Assembly (NCBI GenBank): GCA_021234155.1
Contig: JAJEKV010000035.1
Span: forward strand, 12,090,407-12,154,406
Direction of reading: 5' to 3'
DNA from: Isoetes taiwanensis
Lineage: Eukaryota > Streptophyta > Lycopodiopsida > Isoetales > Isoetaceae
Length of the DNA stretch: 64,000 nucleotides
The notes beneath the pieces are model-generated. The model was not told the origin of the DNA and did no database searches. It saw nothing but the letters and a program-made list of their open reading frames with translations. How positions within the stretch are numbered: position 1 is the stretch's first letter; each line of letters starts with the position of its first letter. The position numbers were made by a program, and so were the translations under genes. Positions 20,601 to 29,999 of this stretch are shown in pieces.

Positions 20601-21820
20601 TCAAACATAAGAAAGGTCCACACTCAAACCTCTGGTGCAAGAAAACGCTCATATCCGATCTCACAAGCATATGCCTGCCCTGTTTTGGAATTTCTGCCCG
20701 GCCACTGCTTTATATACTTTGCAGGCTCCTTATCATGCTTGTTAAACTACTGCATTTGTGCACACAAATTGAAATTTACTGCAGGGCCCAATAGGGAAAA
20801 TGTTGCTCAAAAATTAACACATTCATCCTGATTAATTTGAATGGACCTTGGGTAGGACTGTAAATAGCCAAATAAGGACAAAGAAATAGCCTACCTTGAC
20901 AATGTCAGCACAAGTATAACCATACGTTTCCTTGACTTTCCATGCCACTTCAAATGAATCCTCGGGTGGTACGGGCTCACCTCATTCCTAAACATGCCTG
21001 CCAAAGATCAACATGCATAGATTTGATGCTGCTCCCCATTACATAGCTATCTGCAACTGGTACGACATGTGTTACTCCATCTCCTCTCCAGCATCTACAA
21101 CCACCCCAGTCATTTCACACTGCCAGAGATGGCCTACATACAATCAGAAATAAAGATTGCATCAAGTTCCTTCGCCATCCTTGTTTGCAGCTTCCTACAA
21201 AGGAGAAAAAGCATTAACTACCTTACGAGAAAATGCAGTCTATTAACTTAACACCTCTATTTGTCCATAAAAGAAGCATGCGAAAATGCAATCTAGCTTC
21301 TACTTTTCATTTTCCAGCTTTTGGAATTAACTGAGACAGAGAGCATGTTACAGGTTGCCGAATCAAATAGGAAGGGTATATATTAACTCGAGCGGTCTAA
21401 TGAATGCATAAAAAGGCTGTAACTTAGATATGAGCTATTCTAGAAGATGGTGAACTTGCACATGCCCATCCTATTCTGCATCAAGAATCACATGACCTTT
21501 CCTGGATTATGGAGTTAGGGGTAACTTTAATTTGTTGTCCCATAGACATGCCGACCATAATTGTAGATGTGAAGATCACCTTAATGCCTTGTCCATGGCT
21601 GTTTGTGCTGCAGCTCAGGGAATAGGTAATTTTATATCCAAGTCATAAGAAAATCTTAAAAATAATCAAACACAAATCTACTGCTGCACATGAGAAAAAA
21701 ATGCATTGGGTTTACTAAGTAAATTCTACACACATGCCATAAACACAAAAGATCATATTGCATTTGAATAAGCATGATAGACTGGAAACAAATGGGCTAA
21801 ACAATCGAGTTACCCTGCAT
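17608..21820. other. intergenic, no recognised gene
   Basis: Many short frames without family similarity. A short CACTTG repeat is at 19250-19272. A structured hairpin motif at 18436-18482 is listed separately. Confidence 0.5.
18436..18482 (-). mobile_element. Helitron-like 3' terminus candidate, copy 1
   Basis: On the minus strand, two adjacent hairpins (GGAGGG-caa-CCCTCC, then GTGC-gca-GCAC) are followed six bases later by CTAA and a T. The same double hairpin, with similar flanks, is at 33990-34032 followed by CTAA. Helitron 3' ends carry a hairpin shortly before CTRR, often with T after it. No helicase or 5' end is linked to it, so this is a structural guess. The repeat itself is certain. 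Confidence 0.35.
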
Positions 21821-21822
21821 AT

Positions 21823-22180
21823 TATAGCTTAGACTATAGGCCTACCTGTCACATCTGAAATTGACTTCTTAATATGCATCATGTTGCAGGTCAAGACATC
21901 AGTAACGACATGCAGAGTTTGTAAACCACACGACACTGAGAATGAGAAGATCAGAGGCATCGAAACCCTCAGCATTGTTGCACAGTGTCAACCTCAGCTC
22001 TTCCCTTTTCCATTATAGTTTAGACTATACCTGTCACATCGAAATGACTTTCTAATATGGATCATGTTGCAGGTCAAGACATCAGCAACGACATGCACAG
22101 TTTGTAAACCACACAGACACCTTTGAGAATGAGAAGATCAGAGGCATCGAAACCCTCAGTACCCTGGCGCAGACCTGTTT
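21823..22180. repeat. two-copy tandem repeat, period about 191 bp
   Basis: The sequence starting TATAGCTTAGACTATAGG at 21823 recurs at 22014 as TATAGTTTAGACTATACC. Both copies continue through CATGTTGCAGGTCAAGACAT and GAGAAGATCAGAGGCATCGA with small differences. No coding role seen. Confidence 0.8.
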
Positions 22181-22450
22181 TAGATGCCACAAAGGCATCG
22201 AAACCCAAAACCCTGGTTTATCTCGGCCAGTTGGAGCCTTCCATGATAACCTCATTCCTCCTCCAAGTCGAGAGCAATACAGACCTCCGCCTTCCCATAC
22301 ACATTCTGCATTTGCAGCTGCCCCTGAGTATAAGGTAGGGTTTCAGAGCTCAATGATCCTTGCGTTGTTTCTGGTGGCGATGGCGTGCATGTGCATCTGC
22401 TCATCTGAGCGTCGAGAGTGCACGAAAAAAAAAAAGACCTCTCCGGTTAG

Positions 22451-22616
22451 CCGGTTTCGAGAGTGGCTGCCCACCAACAGAAGTGACCGAGAGTTTACAG
22501 CCAATCATAAGTTTTGAACAGTCACCAGCATATCCAAGGGATATTTTAGCATATACCTAGGATATGCCAAAAGCCCATATAAACAAGGGTTTGCCCCCCT
22601 AGGGGCAACCCAAAAA
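22451..22616. repeat. dispersed repeat ending in a palindrome, copy 1
   Basis: Shared in diverged form with 43110-43236. Both end in GGGTTTGCCCCC(C)TAGGGG followed by CAACCC, a near-perfect palindrome around CCTAGG. Both lie within about 1 kb of Copia relics, so it may be part of an LTR family, but no LTR boundary could be proven. Confidence 0.5.
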
Positions 22617-23541
22617 TATTGAGAATCATTAAATGTTGAAACAAATATTGAACAAATATTGGATATGATATATTGTATAAGCATATGACATGTTGGAATG
22701 TTGAAAATCCAGAAATGATGCGAGCCTTGTAGGACCCCTTTGTGACAAAGGGTCTTCACAGTTTAGATGTGTCTAAATCAATTGTCGTTAATGCTTTAGC
22801 AACACTTTGTATATCAAGCACAATAACATCCTCTAAACATGCCTTAAGTTAACACACATTGAATGCCAAATTGATTGCTATACACCCGGCTCATGGACAC
22901 AATAAAAATGATATTTTAAAAACAATTATGCACTAAGTATCGACATTCTTTCATTTATGCAAGCTATTGCGTCATTCGCAATATGCAGCAAGACAAAGCC
23001 ATGATGTCAAGAATGGCTTCAAATTAACTTAATGTGTGCAACGGGACCTTTTCAAGGTAAACTTTAGCAGACTTACCAGCTCGTTGGTTAACATAATTTT
23101 TCCTTTTCTCAACAACAATGAATCGGGAACTTGTTGAAATTCGAGAATTGGGCTCAAGTAAAATTAACGCAAAAACAATTATTATCTATAGTTCTTCTTT
23201 CCAACCCAATATGGGATCCTTATTTGACAGCCTAAAGATCTTACATGGATAGACTATAACCAATGCTGCACCCCAGATGTAAAAACCCTCTTCTGCAAGT
23301 GCAAGTATTAATGATGACATGCACAAACAAAATAATTACCTCAAAAATAAAGAGAATGAGGTGCCTACCTTTGAAAATTGAAGGCGCTGTCTTGCACAGC
23401 CTACTTGATCTTCATATTTTTGCTTGATCATCACAGATTTTCACTTTGATTTTGCTTGATCCTTCATCTTTGTAAAGTCCAAAATGCAAATTTCAGAGCC
23501 TGGTCTCTATTTTAGTGTTGCTGTGCCAAATCTAGAGAAAC
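22617..23541. other. intergenic, no recognised gene
   Basis: AT-rich sequence between a dispersed repeat and the Copia LTR. Nothing coding is recognised. Confidence 0.5.
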
Positions 23542-23835
23542 TGTTAGGATTATAGAAACGAACAACAGTGTTCCCAAATGAACAGTGTTTTGAGCAGTAT
23601 CAAATGAACAATGATCACCAACAAGACAACACGAAAGATAGAACTGCATGATGATATTTTATTGAGAAATCACAAGTTAAATACTCATACAAAGCAAGGT
23701 CTATGCCTAAACTTAAGGCTTAACATTTTCGATCTTGATATTATGGCAGTTCCTTAAATTAAGCTTCATAACTTAAGCAACAACTATTTAAGTAATAACC
23801 ATAAACGTCTAAGGCTTGATTTAGAATGCCCAACA
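23542..23835 (-). repeat. 3' LTR of a Copia element, 294 bp
   Basis: On the minus strand it starts TGTTGGGCATTC and ends ATAATCCTAACA, so it has TG...CA ends with short inverted repeats. It follows directly on the polypurine tract of the Copia coding relic. No matching 5' LTR was found in the window. Confidence 0.8.
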
Positions 23836-23845
23836 CTCCTCCTTA
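23836..23845 (-). promoter_or_regulatory. polypurine tract of the Copia element
   Basis: TAAGGAGGAG on the minus strand, directly before the LTR start TGTTGGG. This is the usual plus-strand primer site for LTR retrotransposon replication. Confidence 0.75.
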
Positions 23846-25135
23846 AATCAAGCCCTTTTGTTACAAAAATAGCAAAAAGGATTCAAAAAAACTTTAAAGA
23901 CCATTTTGTCAAATTTAAGTGAGTCCGTCAATCCCTATGAGTCCCATCATCTTTAAATTGGCCTCAAACTTTGGCTTTTCAAGAGCTTTTATCATATGTC
24001 TGTCTGCTGTCCCAGTATCTGAGAGTGAGTGATCCCTGTGATACAATGTCTCGAATAAAATGATATTTAATATCCACATGCTTCATTCTTTTATGATCAC
24101 ATGGACCATTGGCAATTTGAATTGCTCCCTGATTGTCCACCCTGACTTCCATACCAGTGCTTTGATGAATGCCAAATTCCATTGCCAATCTTTGGAGCCA
24201 GATCCCTTCATTAAAGGCATTGGTGATTGCATAGTGTTCTGCTTCAGTGGGGGACTGTGCAACACACTTCTACTTGATACTATTCCAACTCACAGCTCCT
24301 CCTGCTAAGATAAAGGTGTAACCAGATTTAGACTTTCGATCTTCATCCCTTTCCCAATATGAGTCTGTAAAGCCCATGATGTTTGTATTTCCAGTAGCAG
24401 TATAATGGATGCAAGCCTCAGTGATCCTGATATGTACCTGAGACACATTTTTAAGTATATGCAATGGGTATGCTTGGGATTGGGCGAGTTTAGATTGGGA
24501 AGAGACAAGTCTGAATGGATGGATACTGCTGCAAAGTTTAAGGTTCCAAGAATATGCTTATAATGATCTCGAAAGAATGTCATATTTTCTGAGCAAGGAG
24601 GGTCATTGATATGAAGGCTAACTCCAAATTCAAGTGGGATATTTACAGGATTACGACAGAGCAAGCTGAGTCTATGGATTAAGTCAAAAAGATATTTTTC
24701 TTGATGCGAATATAGAGAGCCTAGGTCTTGATCATATTGAATTTGCATGCCTAGAAAGTGGTGAATTCATCCAAGGTCTTTCATATGAAATTGCTGATTA
24801 AGCTGCAACTTAAGAGTGTTAAGATCAGATTCAGATGCTGAGGCAATGACCAAATCATCAACATAGCATAGGATGAACAAAGGACTAGGATGTAAACGAA
24901 AATAAACATTAGGATCTGAAGCACTGGTTTGAAAATTCAGAGATAAGAGAGTAGTGTTTAGTTTGGAGTACTAGGTTCCAGAGGCTTGGCATAATTCATA
25001 CAAAGCTTTGTGTAATCTGCACACTAGATTGATTCCCTGTTCAAAACCCGTAGGTTGTTGAAGATATAACTCTTCCTGCAAATCTTTATGCAAAAAGGCA
25101 TTAGTGACATCCATTTGATGAATAAAAATATCTTA
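23836..25135 (-). pseudogene. Copia polyprotein, 3' half (reverse transcriptase and RNase H)
   Basis: Decayed minus-strand coding region of a Ty1/Copia retrotransposon. In gene order: the RT start ([14 protein letters not shown] and QPTGFEQGI, about 25120-25040); the catalytic YVDDLVIASA (about 24870); FLGMQI after an in-frame stop (about 24735); the RT-RNase H connection (HILGTLNFAA...); the RNase H start GFTDSYWERDEDRKSKSGY (about 24380); and the RNase H end VDNQGAIQIAN...KHVDIKYHFIRD (about 24080). Several frameshifts and stops break it. Integrase and gag are absent, so the 5' half is lost. It sits just before its own polypurine tract and LTR. Confidence 0.88.
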
Positions 25136-25500
25136 TAGTTGTCTTTTTCCAAAAAAGAAAAAAGGAAAAATAGTTTTGGAAGGGACTCGGTTTTCCATTA
25201 AGGGAGCTATTTTGACGTGCAATTTTTAGAATGCTAGCCTAACTATGGCTAGCTTGAATTCTAGCATATCCACATGTAGACCATATCTTGAGCCTTTGGA
25301 TATTCAGTAAATAGGTAGAATGGCTTGAGAAATTAGAAATCTGGGAAGAAGTTTGAACGAAGGTACAGAACGACATCGCTTGAGACCAAAATTAAGTGCA
25401 GCGATTATATTTGTATCATCGGTTAGTTAAATGAAATTTTGTATCTTGTGATTCCAAGATTGCAGTAATGCAGAATAGTACCTAATTTTCATTATATGGA
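25136..25500. other. intergenic, no recognised gene
   Basis: Sequence between the Copia relic and the LINE end. Nothing recognised. Confidence 0.4.
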
Positions 25501-25868
25501 AATATCACAAGGCACTTTGCTCCTTTGATATACTACATTCTTCCATTTCTTATGTCGCTAAGTCCTTTCGCTATTGTTGTCTAGCTACATGCTACATTTT
25601 GGCTAAGCTCCTTCTTCGATGCATCATCTTTGGCAATAACTGTGCAAGGTCATTTGTAATGTTACCCCTAAAATTCATTTCATATCTATTGCTTTATGGA
25701 CCTGCACACACCGTGCTCCTTTTTTTCTTATTGCTTTTGCTGTTATAACTAGTTATCATAACTTGTCCTCCAATAGTGGCTCTAATAGATTCCTATCTAA
25801 GAAGGCGACAGTTCTCCATGACCTCTTGATTTGCGTGGACATTAAAAAGTCTATTCTATTCTATTCTC
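25501..25868 (+). mobile_element. decayed LINE 3' end with (TTCTA)n tail
   Basis: The block CATGACCTCTTGATTTGCGT, then GGACATTAAAAAGT and a short run of CTATT units (25817-25868), is a worn version of the LINE 3' end at 36017-36070. The left boundary is uncertain; upstream sequence is unrecognised. The stem of its hairpin is partly lost. Confidence 0.6.
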
Positions 25869-26818
25869 CACTGCTTCAAAATTTAGATGCCAGATCCTGT
25901 TCTTAGATCCTGTTCTTAGATTATTCTTCGTGGCAAACATGGATTGTTGTTAGGGGATCTATGGTTATGGAAGTTGTACGTTCCAGTTATTGAATCAAAA
26001 CATATGTATTAACTAATTGAAGCTCCATCATATTGCAAGTTGATTTGCTTAAAATAGCGTAGCATCTGCGATCAACGTAGTTATATATATGAACAAGGCC
26101 TAAAGCATCCATAGCCATATATTACATGTAGGATGCTATAGCCACAGTTTCGACAATTATTTTAGGACAATCTTTAAGTTTTCTATTACTCTAACTTCTG
26201 GCATAGATACATTTTCTAGCACTGACATTTAGATACATTTTCTAGCATTGGCATTTGTGCTTCTGCTAACGAACATGCAACCTGGGTCATTGCTAGAATT
26301 CCCTCCTTCAAAATGAAAAAAATTATGACAATAAATATTGGCCATATGTGTTGACAATAATGAAAAGGAGTGAACAGCAAACGGTGAAGCCTTAAGACCT
26401 CTTGTATTTTCTAGCCTTCATTACATTTCTTGGCCACAGCCTGCTAATCTCTTCTTTTCCTTTATCATGGCATTTTGTTCGTTGTGCCTTGGGGTTCTAT
26501 CTACCATGTGGTAGGGCTCTATTTAGGTTGCTCTCCAATGGTTGGCTAATCACTGGTGGTGGTTTTTTATGTTTCAAAAATGCATTTGAGCTTTTAACAT
26601 GGACTATATATTCTACTCAAGAGAACACTGCATATCTTTAAAGCTACTCTGTCCTTCATCCCCCTTGAGAAGGCACCGCCCTGTGCGCCTAGGCCCTGAG
26701 GGCCTGGAGGTCATGCTCGTGTAGCTTCCTATCAGGAGTAAACAGCAAGATACAAAAGCGTGGACTTTGCATCTCAGATTTCCAGCTACGCCCGAGCTTG
26801 TCATCTGCCATGTCGGCC
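25869..26818. other. intergenic, no recognised gene
   Basis: Short frames only. A 16-bp unit is duplicated near 25895-25920 (AGATCCTGTTCTT twice). Nothing else seen. Confidence 0.45.
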
Positions 26819-27206
26819 ATAGGTACCGGGTTTTAATTTCCTTTGAATTATCTTAGACTGTTTTGTGCCCATGGTCGTTCAATAGGATACTTCCCTAGAT
26901 TTGATTCTCGTCTAACTAGAATAAAGCTTTGAGTTCCCACAGCCCAGTTCGTTGGCGCAGATTTTGCAATCAGCTTCAGCCCTGCTTGTTTGTTTGGGAA
27001 ATCATAACGCCCAATAGGTACCGGGTTTTAGCTTCTTTCGAATTATCTCAGACTTTTTTGTGCCTAGGGTTGTTCAATAGGCTACTTCCCTAGCGTTGAT
27101 TTTTGTCTATCTAGAATAGAGCTTTGAGTTCCCACAACCCAGTTCGTTGGCACAGATTTCGCAATCAGCTTCAGCCCTGTCTGTTTGTTTGGGAAATCCT
27201 AACGCA
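26819..27206 (+). repeat. tandem 5' monomers of the ORF1-only element
   Basis: Two head-to-tail copies with a period of 195 bp, both starting ATAGGTACCGGGTTTTA (26819 and 27014) and both ending TTTGTTTGGGAAATC. They sit immediately upstream of the ORF1 start at 27230. Tandem monomers at the 5' end are a known form of LINE promoter, for example in mouse L1. The GC-rich LINE at 50.3 kb has monomers of a different sequence in the same place. Confidence 0.75.
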
Positions 27207-27229
27207 TATCTCCACTGCGCCCATATCCC

Positions 27230-28120
27230 ATGGCTAAGCTTGGTCAACGTCGCCATAACTTTACTGGGGCAGAGCTGCTGCGTGTCACATGGCTTGAACA
27301 TTTCCAGCTTTCAGAATTTGATCTAATAAGTCAGCATGCCTCACTTCAAGCACGAGTTCTTCTGCTCTTGCCCTCAACAGACCAGCATTTCCTTCTTGAC
27401 ACCTTGCAGAAAGCATCTCTTGCAGGCCCGAGCATTTCCTTGGACGGTAAGCTCCTATTCCGGATACTGAATCTGCTTTATTCCGCCATCTTGGAAGCAA
27501 GTCCCTCCTCTTGCCCAAAATTCTATACTGATGCCCAAACCCAGACCCTAGTGAGCGCATGTACTGTTGACGGGGTGGAAACAGAGGCTTGTGGGGCTGC
27601 CGATGTGAAGATGATTGATAAAGATCACGATGGCACACAAGAGCGAGCACAGGAGCACAGTCCCATGCAGGAGGATCCTAGGAACACACAGCCGGCAGAA
27701 TTTGCTCGGGAAGCAGTAGACAGAAGCTTGAATTTGCGCATTGTCGGGCTGCCAGAGGCAAGTCCTGCCTTAGATGTAGAGCAGGCAGCTAATTTCTTCA
27801 CAGATATTATGCATATTCAAAGGCCCGCCATAGTCACAGCGTGCAGGGTTGGGGCTCAGAGGCCAGACCGGCCCCGCCATATCGTCGTGCAGTTCAATAG
27901 CCCACGGGACAGGCTGTATGTCCTTCAGCATGGAAGTCACCTGAAAGACACCCAGTTCTCAGTTCAGGAGGATCTCTCTCCGCTCCAGCTGACCAGGCGG
28001 CACCAGGAGTTATGTAAGGTGCGAGAGGCTAGACTCCAGCGAAAGTGGGCAGTGTATCGGGGAGGCACAGCGATCGTCCGAGACCAGTGGCCTCAGAACC
28101 CATGGTTTGGTTATGTTTAG
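27230..28120 (+). CDS. L1-type ORF1 protein (RNA-binding), intact
   Basis: A 296-residue open frame starting MAKLGQRRHNF, with ATG shortly after the second monomer. Residues 1 to about 110 are predicted helical with many Leu, without a clear coiled-coil register. From about residue 165 the L1 ORF1p-type RRM is visible: NLRIVGLPE as the first strand, then RPRHIVVQFNSPRDRLYVLQ with the basic RNA-contact region. The C-terminal part follows (EDLSPLQLTRRHQELCKVRE...RKWAVYRGG). ORF1 proteins coat LINE RNA and act as nucleic-acid chaperones in the cytoplasm. No zinc knuckle is seen. The frame has no stops or shifts over 891 bp, while most repeats here are decayed, which points to a young copy. Confidence 0.85.
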   Translation: MAKLGQRRHNFTGAELLRVTWLEHFQLSEFDLISQHASLQARVLLLLPSTDQHFLLDTLQKASLAGPSISLDGKLLFRILNLLYSAILEASPSSCPKFYTDAQTQTLVSACTVDGVETEACGAADVKMIDKDHDGTQERAQEHSPMQEDPRNTQPAEFAREAVDRSLNLRIVGLPEASPALDVEQAANFFTDIMHIQRPAIVTACRVGAQRPDRPRHIVVQFNSPRDRLYVLQHGSHLKDTQFSVQEDLSPLQLTRRHQELCKVREARLQRKWAVYRGGTAIVRDQWPQNPWFGYV

Positions 28121-28245
28121 CTCATATGCATGTGTTTGCACACTTATTATCATTTCTGTTATGTTTTGTCATGTTTATATTTTTCCTTTGTCATAGTGAT
28201 CGGGCTTATGCCCCATCTTTTGTATTTATCTGATGTATTGTAACC

Positions 28246-28298
28246 GTCTCATAGGCCAGTTGGCCTCCGTGGACGTTAAAATATACTTCCTTCCTTCC
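28246..28298 (+). other. LINE 3' stem-loop and (TTCC)n tail of the half-LINE
   Basis: Inner stem AGGCC-AGTT-GGCCT, outer GTC/GAC pairing, then GTTAAAATATAC and TTCC units to about 28298. The inner stem differs from the other copies by compensatory changes. Confidence 0.75.
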
Positions 28299-29916
28299 GT
28301 CCTTTTAAACTCTAATCACATTCATTCACTATTTTAACAAAAAACAAAAATAAGAACCGTTGATTTCGACGTCAACCATTCACACAGGAGAAAAGATATT
28401 GGTCTAAATGTGGCAAAACATAGATGCAGAAAGAACCAAATAGGATAGGGAGCAAAACGCCCAATTTTAGCGCATCGGAGCAAAATTAATTGCAAAAAGC
28501 ACAATAGAAGAAGCAAAGTAGGGTAGAATAGGGAAGCAAAACAGACTCCAAAGCAAAATAATGAAGCAAAGTTGAAGAACCACTTCCAAACATGTAGCAA
28601 GCATCAAACAAAGACACATCAACAAACACATCGCTACGAAGAAACATCACTACAATGCTTTGTGTACCAACACTCAAAGCAAAGAATAAAAAGCATATTC
28701 CAAATAGGATGAAGTAAAATTAGAGGAGAAAGCATTTAGCCTTGTTTCAGGCCCATATTAAAACAAGAAATGTCATGTGGCTAGCTTGCTCTCCCCCGAC
28801 ACTTCCTCTGCATTAGTTGATAACAAGTTTCTTGAATTTTATGGCTGCAATGGTACCATGTGGCAGTGAAATGTTCTCCCCCCAACTTACGTGGGAAAAG
28901 AGACACCCGGAGGCCCTTACGCGGGGTGCGGATCAGGCTCGCCCTGCCGGGCAGGCTAGCCGTTATCTCGCTGGGCAAAAAGAATTGTCAACATGTTACT
29001 TTTTGGTCAAGGTCAAAAACCTGAGCCGAGCAAGGTCAGGTCTTCACAAGAACATGTCTGCGTAATCCGAGCCTGAAAAAATCCCAAGGCTTTAAGCACA
29101 TGGGAAAGTCCCGTGTAAGAGTCTTGGGTGCCCATTATCTCCAACAAAGTATGCTCTATTCCAAATAGGATGCTCTGTGTAGCAACACTGAAAGTAAGAA
29201 ATAAAGAAGAATAGAACTGCTTCCAGGATCCTTATAAAATTAAGAAACATGCAATACTCCTAAATCAAGAAGCAACAATAGGCTGAGTCGTCCTCAAGAT
29301 CACCAATGATCCAGTAGGCACTCAATAGGAAAGCATGATCCACACGGCCTGTGTAGAGCTCCAAACAAGTCTTGCAGAATCATAGGTAAAGGTCGAACAA
29401 TCCTATGGCCACAAGCCTTCTTTGGGAAAAAACTAAACCCTTAGGACGCTAGTTGCGAAACCCAGTTTAACCCGCATTGAAGTACCTATATGAAAAGAAA
29501 ATGGCCAAATGAAACTTTTCTCCTCCTCGACCTTTCCACAATGTAATATCGTCTGACAACTGAGCTAGCAGAATTTATATTTCGCCTTGTACAAACAGTT
29601 ACCATATATAAATTCCGTCATGATAAAACCAAAACTCTTTTTATCTCCGCTTGAAGGCTTCCGACATACTTTTGAACAGGCTAAAGGGCCCATTCAGACT
29701 TGTTGGAGCAACATATCTGCTCCAATGACCAGATAGCATATTAAGCAATATTAAGAAGAAAATTATCTTCCACCTAAAAAACTACACAAAGACCAAGACT
29801 CCAAAATTGCCAACATAGACATGAAGATAGATATCTCGAATGACCTAAAACTCTTTGTTCTTATTGATCACTTATATGATCTTTAACATCAAATGAGTGA
29901 TCAAATGAGTGATCTT
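28299..29916. other. intergenic, no recognised gene
   Basis: Short frames without family similarity. Two diverged copies of a motif containing TTCCAAATAGGATG lie at about 28695 and 29160. A GC-richer stretch is at 28880-28975. Confidence 0.5.
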
Positions 29917-29946
29917 TATTGTGCGGCCCCTAAAAGCCGCACAATA
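29917..29946 (-). other. perfect GC-rich hairpin downstream of the NAP1 stop codon
   Basis: TATTGTGCGGC and GCCGCACAATA form an 11-bp perfect stem around an 8-base loop, 54 bases past the NAP1 stop codon on the transcribed strand. It would lie in the 3' untranslated region of the mRNA. Its role is unknown; a short transposon relic is an alternative. Confidence 0.6.
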
Positions 29947-29999
29947 GTCGCCGCTTCATGGTATAATGAATAATGACTCCTGAGCATCTTGCCTTGCAA

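Larger units (their letters stand above)
26819..28298 (+). mobile_element. ORF1-only LINE-derived element (half-LINE)
   Basis: About 1.48 kb: tandem 5' monomers, one intact ORF1 gene (27230-28120), a short 3' untranslated region, the LINE 3' stem-loop (28246-28274), and a (TTCC)n tail. No endonuclease or reverse transcriptase is present between ORF1 and the tail. Its 3' block matches the full LINE at 55686-55746, including the tail unit. This arrangement resembles mammalian HAL1 elements, which keep ORF1 but lose ORF2 and rely on other LINEs to move. It could also be a full LINE that lost ORF2 by one internal deletion. Confidence 0.75.
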
